Source of the DNA: Candidatus Bathyarchaeum sp.
Lineage (GTDB): Archaea > Thermoproteota > Bathyarchaeia > Bathyarchaeales > Bathyarchaeaceae
Assembly: GCA_003096235.1 (NCBI GenBank)
Contig: PIXT01000123.1
Span: forward strand, 1 to 7,364
Direction of reading: 5' to 3'
Length of the DNA: 7,364 bases
Position numbers and translations under genes: made by a program. The notes beneath the pieces are model-generated. The model searched no databases. It was not told the DNA's origin and saw nothing but the letters and a program-made list of their open reading frames with translations. Position 1 is the stretch's first letter. The number at the start of each line of letters is the position of its first letter. This document shows positions 1 to 5,581 of this stretch, one piece after another.

Positions 1-1
1 A

Positions 2-106
2 TACCGATGCGGCAACTGGAAAGCTGAAGGACTCTTTGGAATGAACTGTGCACAAGGAAAATACATACTGTTTCCAACAGCAGACATAGCAGCAGCTAAT
101 CCATAA
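2..106 (+). CDS. C-terminal end of an unrecognised protein (partial)
   Basis: An open frame enters from the left edge and runs 34 codons to a TAA at 104-106. It has protein-like composition with two cysteines (CGNW near the start and GMNC further on) and ends ADIAAANP. The other two forward frames stop early (TGA at 25-27 and 42-44). A T-rich stretch follows at 131-140 and then a new promoter, which is what one expects after the end of a gene. I do not recognise the family from this tail. It could be the end of a cysteine-containing cytoplasmic enzyme, but no function can be assigned. The call rests on frame openness and context only. Confidence 0.45.
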   Translation, partial: YRCGNWKAEGLFGMNCAQGKYILFPTADIAAANP

Positions 107-130
107 AATATTCATCACCACACCTCTTCC

Positions 131-141
131 CTCCTTTTTTG
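131..141 (+). terminator. Oligo-T terminator of the upstream partial gene
   Basis: A pyrimidine run ending in six T residues (135-140) lies about 25 bp after the TAA at 104-106 and before the next TATA box. Archaeal RNA polymerases can terminate at such T-runs without a hairpin. No stem is visible. Confidence 0.4.
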
Positions 142-160
142 TTAAACAAAACTTTGCAAT

Positions 161-168
161 TTTATATA
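161..168 (+). promoter_or_regulatory. TATA box of the YdjM/DUF4184-like gene
   Basis: TTTATATA is a strong match to an archaeal TATA box, with a purine/A-rich stretch (AAACAAAAC) just upstream as possible BRE. Transcription would be expected near 189-193. That gives a leader of about 17-20 nt that still contains the GGAG at 194-197, about 11 nt before the TTG start codon at 209. Confidence 0.65.
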
Positions 169-208
169 CTAAAAGCAAAAATATACAAAACACGGAGAAC
201 TTCTAAAT

Positions 209-745
209 TTGCCTTTAACTCCTCTGCATCATCCACTCGCATACTTCATCTACAAACTTCACAAACAACTCAGTCTGCCTGGACTTATTGTAGGCTGCAT
301 GTTTCCTGACCTTGAAATACCCTGCATGGTTCTATTTTTTGGAACTCAAGGTCCCAACCGAATGGTTCTACACAGCATCCTAGGGGCAGCCACAATCGGA
401 ACATTCCTTGCCGTAATCGTCACTGTTCGGATTTACCCATACATTGTAAGTCGCCTTTTTCATGTTGACAAACAAAGAGTTGAAAACAAATGCAAGCTCT
501 CGTTTGCCTTAGTTTTCTCAGTTTTTGTTGGCATACTTTCACATGTTCTACTGGACGTGACAAACCATCCCTATAACCCAGTTTTTTGGCCTTTCAGTTC
601 TGCAACCGCAACACAAAGCCCCATCTACTTTGCGGTTGGAGACCCGTTTGGATACTTGTGGATTCAGATTATCATGAGTGCTCTTCTTGTGGCGTTGATT
701 GTTGTTAAACGGAAGAACCTTTTCGAAGAACTGCTTGTCGGCTAG
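209..745 (+). CDS. YdjM/DUF4184-like integral membrane protein (metal-dependent hydrolase-like)
   Basis: This 178-residue polytopic membrane protein resembles the inner-membrane YdjM/DUF4184 metal-dependent hydrolase-like group. Visible hallmarks are an N-terminal PLTPLHHPLA segment with His7-His8, GCMFPDLE with Asp34 at the end of the first hydrophobic segment, His55 in LHSILGA, and SHVLLDVTNHP with His112 and Asp116. These are conserved polar residues set in membrane helices at roughly 23-45, 53-80, 97-116 and 150-166. The family is known for membrane topology and a putative metal site; its reaction is unknown. The TTG start is chosen because MPxTPxH is the family's usual N-terminus, GGAG lies 11 nt upstream and a TATA box sits at 161-168. 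It appears to be monocistronic, since the next gene has its own TATA-like box. The family match is from motif memory, so a generic DUF label is possible. Confidence 0.7.
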   Translation: MPLTPLHHPLAYFIYKLHKQLSLPGLIVGCMFPDLEIPCMVLFFGTQGPNRMVLHSILGAATIGTFLAVIVTVRIYPYIVSRLFHVDKQRVENKCKLSFALVFSVFVGILSHVLLDVTNHPYNPVFWPFSSATATQSPIYFAVGDPFGYLWIQIIMSALLVALIVVKRKNLFEELLVG

Positions 746-775
746 ACCACTGTTGATGTTTTGAAGGTTTGTACC

Positions 776-783
776 TTAAATAT
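776..783 (+). promoter_or_regulatory. TATA-like box of the Fpg-like gene
   Basis: TTAAATAT lies in the 76-bp gap after the membrane protein gene. Its spacing predicts transcription from about 805-809, which is downstream of the GTG at 804 but upstream of the ATG at 822. It therefore supports the ATG as the real start codon. Confidence 0.5.
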
Positions 784-821
784 CCAGACAATAACGTGAT
801 GTTGTGGTTGGGGATAGTTTA

Positions 822-1661
822 ATGAGTGTTGAGCTTCCAGAAGCCACGATTCTTGCTGAACAAATGAACCAAGAGCTTAGGGGCAAGCAGGTAAAATCAT
901 ATCTGGTGAAAGACTGTGAACGGCTTCAACGAATCGGCATGATGGACAAAGACCTTACATCATTTAATCAGCTCTTAGACGCAAAAATTGAAGCTGCCAC
1001 TTCTAGGGGCAACGTGATACAAATCAAATTTGACAACAAAACCAACCTGATTCTTGGTCCAGAGTACGGCGGCGAAATCTTCCATCACGCCGATGCCGAA
1101 AATGTTCCAAAATTCCATCTGCGCATTGACTTCAGCGACGGCACAGTGTTGACGGTGAGGCTCACCAGCATGGGCGTTATAGAATTTCTGAAAGATGATG
1201 AACTGGAGCGCTCCTATGTTTACAAACGTGACTTTGACTCCGCAAAGCTCTCACCCGCCAAAGAAAGCTTCACTTTTGAACGTTTTTCTGAGCTTATTAC
1301 AGAACAAAACAAAATGTTGAAGGCTGTGCTTGTAGGAAAAGACGCGGTGCTTGTTGGCATAAGCAACAGCACTTTTCAGGACATCTTGTATCGCGCCAAA
1401 ATTCACCCCAAACGAAAAGCCTCAGAACTGAACACACAAGAAAAGCAAAACCTCCATAACTCAATTAGGCTTGTTCTCAAAGAGCGGCTCAAACTAAAAG
1501 GAAAAAACAAGTTCCGTGACCTGTACGGAAAGCAGGGCGGCTACACTGCGGTAATGGGACCAAACATGAAAAATCAAAACTGCCCAGAATGCGGAACTCC
1601 AACAGAAAAACTGAGTCTAGGCGGAGGACACGTGTACCTGTGCCCAAACTGCCAAAAATAA
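822..1661 (+). CDS. Fpg/Nei-fold DNA glycosylase-like protein with substituted catalytic residues
   Basis: This 279-residue protein has the full Fpg/Nei (formamidopyrimidine-DNA glycosylase) architecture. An N-terminal domain begins VELPEA (residues 3-8), followed by a beta-rich region with RGNVIQI and GPEYGGEIFHH. A helix-two-turn-helix segment spans about 174-205 (VLVGISNSTFQDILYRAKIHP, conserved Asn182), and a C-terminal zinc finger uses Cys254, Cys257, Cys274 and Cys277, ending CPNCQK. Against E. coli Fpg from memory, catalytic Pro at the mature N-terminus is Val3 preceded by Met-Ser, Lys57 is Asn64, and zinc-finger Arg258 falls at Gly269. Glutamates 4 and 7 are kept. It may bind DNA lesions without classical beta/delta-elimination. 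I chose ATG 822 over GTG 804 because the promoter spacing, the GGGGAT at 810-815 and family N-termini all favour it. The 3' end faces the DUF3795 gene, 23 bp away. Confidence 0.85.
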   Translation: MSVELPEATILAEQMNQELRGKQVKSYLVKDCERLQRIGMMDKDLTSFNQLLDAKIEAATSRGNVIQIKFDNKTNLILGPEYGGEIFHHADAENVPKFHLRIDFSDGTVLTVRLTSMGVIEFLKDDELERSYVYKRDFDSAKLSPAKESFTFERFSELITEQNKMLKAVLVGKDAVLVGISNSTFQDILYRAKIHPKRKASELNTQEKQNLHNSIRLVLKERLKLKGKNKFRDLYGKQGGYTAVMGPNMKNQNCPECGTPTEKLSLGGGHVYLCPNCQK

Positions 1662-1670
1662 CAGCTCAGT

Positions 1671-1693
1671 CTCTTTTAGCATGCTCATTTTTT
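1671..1693 (+). terminator. Possible oligo-T terminator of the Fpg-like gene, reaching into the convergent gene
   Basis: CTCTTTTA (1671-1678) and a run of six T (1688-1693) follow the TAA at 1659-1661. The six-T run lies inside the last codons of the opposing gene, where it encodes Lys-Lys on the other strand. No hairpin precedes it. Confidence 0.35.
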
Positions 1694-2173
1694 GGGTTTG
1701 CTGTACCACAGTCTTTTTCCATTCAAGAAAGCTTCTTTGCCTTTCCGCTTTATTGCTCGCAGATTCTTGACGTGAGCATCTCCATGAACTGGAATCAAAT
1801 ACTCCACCTTTTTACAGCCTTCTAGCTCGTCGCACAACCAACATCCCTCAATTTCTTTCTTTTGAGCGCATTTTCTGATTTTGCAAAAAGGAGAACCTCC
1901 ACCGTCTCTACAGCCTTTTTTGCAACGAAACTTCACCATTGCACCAAGAACCTTGTAGCACTCTTCATATTCCTTGAAGTCTTTGCCAAACGAAAACGTG
2001 GAAATGAACCCAGCAAACTTGTCGTATCTTGTGGCTCTTAGTTCCTTTCTTAAATCTCGCGCCAAGTCTGGGATTTTTCCTGAAAAACCGTGACAGTCGC
2101 CACAGTAAAGACCACAATACGCAATAAGATTCTCATCTTTGTGGATATTTTCACTCATGTAACAATTCCCCAT
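1685..2173 (-). CDS. DUF3795-family cysteine-rich protein
   Basis: A 162-residue (or 157-residue) soluble protein of the DUF3795 type, recognised by the N-terminal AYCGLYCGDC motif. Twelve cysteines are visible in the longer form: Cys4, then C20-x3-C24-x2-C27, Cys72, C84-x3-C88, C97-x4-C102 and C111-x2-C114-x5-C120. The C-terminus is lysine-rich. Such spacing suggests zinc or an Fe-S cluster, but the family has no established reaction. There are two in-frame ATG codons: one at 2173 and one at 2158, where MSENIHKDEN begins. The second has a GGGGAA 9 nt upstream, and homologues usually start close to the AYCGLYCG motif, so 2158 is at least as likely. Cys4 would then not be part of the protein. 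The gene is convergent with the Fpg-like gene and divergent from the glutamate-synthase-like gene. I see no signal peptide or membrane helix. Confidence 0.75.
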   Translation of the reverse strand: MGNCYMSENIHKDENLIAYCGLYCGDCHGFSGKIPDLARDLRKELRATRYDKFAGFISTFSFGKDFKEYEECYKVLGAMVKFRCKKGCRDGGGSPFCKIRKCAQKKEIEGCWLCDELEGCKKVEYLIPVHGDAHVKNLRAIKRKGKEAFLNGKRLWYSKPKK

Positions 2174-2328
2174 TTGTCACTTTATCATATTGCCCAATTG
2201 AACCTAAAACTGTTAAGGCTTCATTTGGTTGAGGCAAAAATTTCACGCTTAACCTCACATCAACATATTCTGAATAAGCGTTCACATTTGCGATTTGCAT
2301 CGTCAAAAAACTGAATGTTTTATGTTAT

Positions 2329-2380
2329 TTTTGCCATTTTATTGACAAATCTTATAAGCAGCCTCCTCTAAATGGCAAAA
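2329..2380. repeat. Perfect 11-bp inverted repeat centred on the TATA box (candidate operator)
   Basis: TTTTGCCATTT at 2329-2339 is the exact reverse complement of AAATGGCAAAA at 2370-2380. The midpoint of the pair (2354.5) is also the midpoint of the palindromic TATA element CTTATAAG at 2351-2358. The arms are 41 bp apart centre to centre, close to four helical turns, so both could face the same side of the DNA. Most of the repeat lies upstream of the predicted transcript start, so it is more likely a DNA-binding site than an RNA hairpin. The regulator is unknown. Confidence 0.55.
2351..2358 (+). promoter_or_regulatory. TATA box of the glutamate-synthase-like gene
   Basis: CTTATAAG is a good archaeal TATA box and is itself a perfect 8-bp palindrome. 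Transcription is expected around 2379-2384. The leader would be about 50 nt and would carry the strong GGAGAT Shine-Dalgarno at 2418-2423, 8 nt before the ATG at 2432. Confidence 0.65.
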
Positions 2381-2389
2381 GGTTGCCGT
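2372..2389. repeat. GGCAA-N4-TTGCC dyad at the predicted transcription start
   Basis: GGCAA (2374-2378), loop AAGG, and TTGCC (2383-2387) form a perfect 5-bp dyad that extends to 7 pairs at 2372-2389 if one G-T pair is allowed. Its left half overlaps the right arm of the TATA-centred inverted repeat, and it straddles the expected start of transcription. It may be an operator for a dimeric repressor or, if transcription starts earlier, a small 5' leader hairpin. Confidence 0.4.
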
Positions 2390-2431
2390 ATACCGTTATG
2401 TTATGTGGCAAAAAATCGGAGATGAAGCAAA

Positions 2432-4021
2432 ATGAATTTAAGAAGACCAAACGCAGACGAATCAACTGCTACATTCAATCGATCCAAGAACGTTGCCCCC
2501 ATGTCGGGAATATGTTCAAGATGCGTCGATGGATGCAAAGGCGGTTGCGAAATCTGGTTATCATCATTTAGAGGACGTGAGGTACTCTACCCTGGACCCT
2601 TCGGAGAAGTAACCGCAGGAGCAGACAAAAACTACCCCGTGGACTATTCGCACCTTAACATTCAAGGCTACGCCCGAGGCGCAAAAGGCCTTCCAGAAGG
2701 AGTCCAAGCAGACCCAGATACTGCACTATTCCCTAACGTGGACACAGAAACAGATTACGGATGGACAAAAAAGGTCAAAATGAGAGTCCCAATATTCACT
2801 GGCGCATTGGGTTCTACAGAGATTGCACGCAAAAACTGGGAACACTTTGCTATAGGCGCCGCAATTTCAGGCATCACACTTGTCTGTGGTGAAAACGTTT
2901 GCGGAATCGACCCCGGACTTGTACTTGACAACAACGGAAAAATCACTAAATCGCCTGAGATGGACCGTAGAATAGAAATTTACAAGAAATTCCATGAAGG
3001 CTACGGCGAACTTCTAGTCCAAATGAACGTGGAAGACACCCGATTTGGAGTCGCAGAGTATGTGTCATCAAAACATGGCTTAGACACTATTGAGTTGAAG
3101 TGGGGACAGGGCGCCAAGTGTATTGGTGGAGAAATCAAAGTTAAAACCTTGAAGCGTGCTGTTGAACTCAAAAAGAGAGGCTACGTTGTTTCTCCTGATC
3201 CAACTCTTAAAGAAAACCAAGTAGCGTTTAATGAAGGCGCAATCAAAGAGTTCGAGCGACACTCCAGATTAGGCTTTGTAACAAAAGAAGCATTCCTTGA
3301 AGAAGTTGACCGCCTCCGCGGCTTAGGATTCAAGCGAGTCACTCTAAAAACTGGAGCCTACTCTGCTTTGGAGCTTGCTATGGCACTGCGTTATGGTGCA
3401 GAAGCAAAACTGGACTTGCTTACAATTGACGGCGCTCCGGGCGGAACAGGTATGAGTCCGTGGCCAATGATGAACGAGTGGGGAATTCCAACATTCTATT
3501 TGCAATCTCTAGCTTACAAGTTCTGTGAAAAGCTTTCAAGAAAAGGCATGCGGGTTCCTGATCTTGCTATGGCTGGCGGCTTCTCGTCAGAGGATGGCGT
3601 ATTCAAGGCGCTTGCGATGGGTAGCCCATACGTTAAGGCGGTTTGTATGGGAAGAGGTTTGATGATTCCTGGAATGGTTGGAAAAAACATAGCAAAATGG
3701 CTGGATGAGGACAATTTGCCAAAGTCTGTTTCAAAGTATGGCAGTGACGTTAACGAAATCTTTGTTGCCTATGCGGAGCTTGAGGAAAAGTTTGGAGCAG
3801 ACATCAAGGATATACCTTTGGGTGCTGTTGGAATTTACACGTATGCTCAAAAGTTCAGGGTTGGTTTGCAACAGTTGATGGCTGGAAGCAGAAACTTCAA
3901 GCTTTCAACGATTAGCCGCAAGGACCTTATGGCGTTAACTGAAGATGCAGCGAAAATTTCTGGAATATCCTACGTGATGGATGCCTACGGTGAAGAAGCA
4001 AACAAAATTCTAGAAGAGTAA
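2432..4021 (+). CDS. FMN-binding glutamate-synthase-like protein with N-terminal Fe-S motif
   Basis: This 529-residue protein matches the FMN-binding synthase domain of glutamate synthase (GltS/GltB central region, COG0069-type). Residues 223-233 (KWGQGAKCIGG) correspond to the KISQGAKPGEGG signature. Residues 334-340 (GAPGGTG) are the flavin phosphate-binding motif, and 380-400 (MAGGFSSEDGVFKALAMGSPY) continue the TIM barrel. The N-terminus carries C28-x2-C31-x3-C35-x3-C39, which probably ligates an Fe-S cluster. The N-terminal glutamine amidotransferase domain, the classical 3Fe-4S cysteine set after the barrel motif and the C-terminal beta-helix are absent, and no small GltD-like subunit lies nearby. 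It may use free ammonia or another amino donor, or catalyse a related flavin reaction. The ATG has GGAGAT 8 nt upstream. The gene appears monocistronic between a strong promoter and a hairpin terminator. Confidence 0.88.
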   Translation: MNLRRPNADESTATFNRSKNVAPMSGICSRCVDGCKGGCEIWLSSFRGREVLYPGPFGEVTAGADKNYPVDYSHLNIQGYARGAKGLPEGVQADPDTALFPNVDTETDYGWTKKVKMRVPIFTGALGSTEIARKNWEHFAIGAAISGITLVCGENVCGIDPGLVLDNNGKITKSPEMDRRIEIYKKFHEGYGELLVQMNVEDTRFGVAEYVSSKHGLDTIELKWGQGAKCIGGEIKVKTLKRAVELKKRGYVVSPDPTLKENQVAFNEGAIKEFERHSRLGFVTKEAFLEEVDRLRGLGFKRVTLKTGAYSALELAMALRYGAEAKLDLLTIDGAPGGTGMSPWPMMNEWGIPTFYLQSLAYKFCEKLSRKGMRVPDLAMAGGFSSEDGVFKALAMGSPYVKAVCMGRGLMIPGMVGKNIAKWLDEDNLPKSVSKYGSDVNEIFVAYAELEEKFGADIKDIPLGAVGIYTYAQKFRVGLQQLMAGSRNFKLSTISRKDLMALTEDAAKISGISYVMDAYGEEANKILEE

Positions 4022-4058
4022 GGGGATACAATATCCCTTTTCCATTTTTTATTTTTTG
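4019..4058 (+). terminator. Hairpin plus T-run terminator after the glutamate-synthase-like gene
   Basis: GGGATA (4023-4028), loop CAA, and TATCCC (4032-4037) form a perfect 6-bp stem. It extends to 9 pairs (4020-4040) with one G-T wobble and A-T pairs that reach the stop codon. A T-rich tract with two runs of six T follows to 4058. The form is that of an intrinsic terminator, although archaea need only the T-run. Confidence 0.75.
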
Positions 4059-4097
4059 TTTCCAGTTTTGTAATCCTTATTGAATGTGTTTCCGTAA

Positions 4098-4107
4098 AGG
4101 ATATTAC
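4098..4107 (+). promoter_or_regulatory. Weak TATA-like element ahead of lemA
   Basis: AGGATATTAC lies 33-42 bp upstream of the lemA ATG. A start near 4125-4130 would leave a short leader containing GGGAT (4131-4135). The match is poor. The element is also the right arm of an imperfect inverted repeat with GTAATCCTT at 4070-4078. Confidence 0.3.
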
Positions 4108-4139
4108 CTGCTGATTCTCCCAGTTATTCAGGGATTATA

Positions 4140-4727
4140 ATGAACAGTAAATGGATTGCCGTAGTGGTAATTATTCTTGCTATTGTTGTGGTCGGAGTCG
4201 TCTTTGCGGCACTATACTTTGGAAGTTACAATAATTTAGTAGGTCTAGAAGAGACTGTAGATGAAAAATGGGGTCAGATTCAACAGGAGCTACAAAGAAG
4301 ATACGATTTAATACCTAGAGTTGTAAATGCGTCTAAACTTTACATCCAATATGAGGGCTCTATCCTACAGAATGTAACCGAGCTTAGGAGCCAGTGGGCG
4401 GCTGCGATGGATTCAGGAGATGTAGATTCCATTAATGACGCTACAAACCAACTTGATTCAGCTGTATCAAATCTAATTGTTGTAATTGAAGACTATCCAG
4501 ATTTGAAGGCATCAAATGTGGTAGAGGATTTGATTATTGAACTTGAGGGCACAGAAAACAGAATTTCCACAGAACGCATGAAATACAACGAAGCAGTCAG
4601 ACATTACAACAGTGCACGAAGATCTTTTCCAGCAAACTTGTGGACCGCAGGATGGGGCTTTGAAGAGAAACCATACTTTGAGACTACAGTTGGAGCTGAT
4701 GAAGTTCCTAATGTACCCCTAGGTTAA
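4140..4727 (+). CDS. lemA: LemA family membrane protein
   Basis: This 195-residue protein is a clear LemA family member. A single N-terminal membrane anchor spans residues 5-27, followed directly by the family signature YNNLVGLEETVDEKW (30-44) and the basic segment LQRRYDLIPRVV (51-62). A long helical region contains heptad-like stretches, and the conserved C-terminal block includes MKYNEAVRHYNSARRSFPANL (147-167) and GWGF (171-174). The length is typical of the family. LemA proteins form an alpha-helical bundle on a membrane stalk, and their biochemical role is not established. The gene is followed after 24 bp by a TPM-domain gene on the same strand. LemA and TPM (YgcG-like) genes are recurrent partners, so they are probably cotranscribed and act together at the membrane. 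The ATG is preceded by GGGATT four bases upstream. Confidence 0.93.
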   Translation: MNSKWIAVVVIILAIVVVGVVFAALYFGSYNNLVGLEETVDEKWGQIQQELQRRYDLIPRVVNASKLYIQYEGSILQNVTELRSQWAAAMDSGDVDSINDATNQLDSAVSNLIVVIEDYPDLKASNVVEDLIIELEGTENRISTERMKYNEAVRHYNSARRSFPANLWTAGWGFEEKPYFETTVGADEVPNVPLG

Positions 4728-4751
4728 GTCTTCATTGACAGGGGCGCCCAG

Positions 4752-5546
4752 ATGCTTTCCGTAAAACACAACATTCTTTCTACCTTTCTTTTAGTGATAG
4801 TTTTAGCTGCTTTTGTAGGGGCGGTTCCGGCTGCTGTTTTGCCTGTTAGTGGGCAGGTGATTTCGGACGACTGGAAATCTGATATAGAAGAGTATCTTCT
4901 TGAAATTGACAAAAACACCACTGCTGAGATAGTCATCTATGTTGTGGATTCTTTGTATGGTCACGGAATCGAAAAAGATGGTGTTGAAATCAATGATATC
5001 GTTCAGCTTGGAGTATACATCTTTAATGAAATGGAATTGGATACTCCCAGCGGGCAAGTTAAGGGGATTGGAAAAGCTGGAAAAGATAATGGTGTTTTGG
5101 TTCTTGTTGCCATGCAGGATCAGAAATGGAGAATTGAAGTAGGTTACGGCTTGGAAGGCTACATAACAGATGTGGAATCTTATAGAATTGCGGAAGAGTA
5201 TTTGGTTCCAAAGTTTCAGGAAGGAGAATATGGTGAAGGCTTTGCATACACGGTTATTGCCCTTGCCCTAGAGATACCAAATGTCGACGAAACCGAGCGC
5301 ATGTCAACCCGTGGAAGATATGTTTACGATGGAGCACAATTGCCTACTGCTGAAGAGGAGATTCCATTATGGGTTATTGTGCTTATAGTCATCTTTGTGG
5401 GCGTTATGATAATGTTTGGTGGTCGTTTCGGTGGCGGCAGAAGAGGACGGGGCTGGGGCGGCAGTTATAGAGGTGGTGGTCGCTCTGGAGGTGGCGGAGG
5501 CGGCGGTGGGCGCTCAGGAGGCGGAGGTTCCGGTGGAGGATGGTAA
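4752..5546 (+). CDS. TPM-domain (YgcG-like) membrane protein with glycine-rich tail
   Basis: This 264-residue protein has an N-terminal signal peptide or anchor (about 8-30), an extracytoplasmic TPM domain (about 36-180), a membrane helix (about 205-222) and a cytoplasmic or surface tail of almost pure Gly/Arg/Ser ending SGGGW (224-264). The TPM signature is clear in KDNGVLVLVAMQDQKWRIEV followed by GYGLEGYITD (111-140) and in PKFQEGEYGEGF (153-164). TPM domains have been linked to phosphatase activity in plants and to photosystem II repair, but YgcG-type members in prokaryotes have no settled function. The glycine-rich tail after the helix is typical of YgcG proteins. It is the second gene of the lemA operon, 24 bp downstream, with AGGGG at 4740-4744 as a Shine-Dalgarno candidate. 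Its 3' end converges on the cyclotransferase gene. Confidence 0.9.
   Translation: MLSVKHNILSTFLLVIVLAAFVGAVPAAVLPVSGQVISDDWKSDIEEYLLEIDKNTTAEIVIYVVDSLYGHGIEKDGVEINDIVQLGVYIFNEMELDTPSGQVKGIGKAGKDNGVLVLVAMQDQKWRIEVGYGLEGYITDVESYRIAEEYLVPKFQEGEYGEGFAYTVIALALEIPNVDETERMSTRGRYVYDGAQLPTAEEEIPLWVIVLIVIFVGVMIMFGGRFGGGRRGRGWGGSYRGGGRSGGGGGGGGRSGGGGSGGGW
5446..5543 (+). repeat. Low-complexity GGN repeat encoding the glycine-rich tail
   Basis: Nearly every codon is GGN, interrupted by arginine and serine codons, and three GGTGG/CGCTC-type units recur (around 5470, 5500 and 5510). Base composition is much more G-rich here than in the rest of the window. Such tracts are prone to length variation by slippage. 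Confidence 0.7.
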
Positions 5547-5581
5547 CGATTTGCAGGGCATGCCAAAAATTCAAACTAGCA

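Larger units (their letters stand above)
2174..2431. other. Divergent intergenic region with repeated GGCAAAA elements
   Basis: This 258-bp AT-rich gap separates two divergent genes and holds no convincing coding frame. GGCAAAA occurs in direct orientation at 2233, 2374 and 2407 and in inverted orientation (TTTTGCC) at 2329-2335. The strong TATA box of the rightward gene lies near its right end. For the leftward gene only a weak TATA-like sequence on the - strand near 2203-2210 can be suggested. A short CGAT-TTGC-ATCG dyad at 2291-2302 is too small to interpret. Confidence 0.6.

Noticed and set aside
804..821. GTG at 804 as the start of the Fpg-like gene
   Set aside because: The TATA-like box at 776-783 predicts transcription from about 805-809, after this codon. 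GGGGAT precedes the ATG at 822, and homologues begin just before ELPE.
1589..1825. 78-codon + strand open frame
   Set aside because: It overlaps the Fpg-like gene's zinc finger in another frame and runs antisense into the DUF3795 gene. It has no family-like sequence.
2291..2302. CGAT-TTGC-ATCG dyad and tandem ATTTGC in the divergent intergenic region
   Set aside because: A 4-bp stem is expected by chance in a region of this size.
2090..2314. 74-codon + strand open frame across the DUF3795 start
   Set aside because: It is antisense to the N-terminus of a recognised gene and continues into the intergenic region, with no Shine-Dalgarno or recognisable motif.
2383..2571. 62-codon + strand open frame overlapping the start of the glutamate-synthase-like gene
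   Set aside because: It overlaps the recognised N-terminus in another frame. Its composition is Lys/Arg-rich and not protein-like. A leader peptide cannot be excluded but has no support.
4742..4749. GGGCGCCC palindrome just ahead of the TPM gene
   Set aside because: It is a short self-complementary octamer without a loop, overlapping the ribosome-binding area. It is too small to call an operator.
4803..5247. Open frames on both strands within the TPM gene
   Set aside because: They are shadows of a gene whose domain is clearly recognised.
5557..5564. GGCATGCC palindrome in the convergent gap
   Set aside because: It has no loop for a hairpin, is only 8 bp long and lacks a following T-run on the + strand, so it was not called a terminator.
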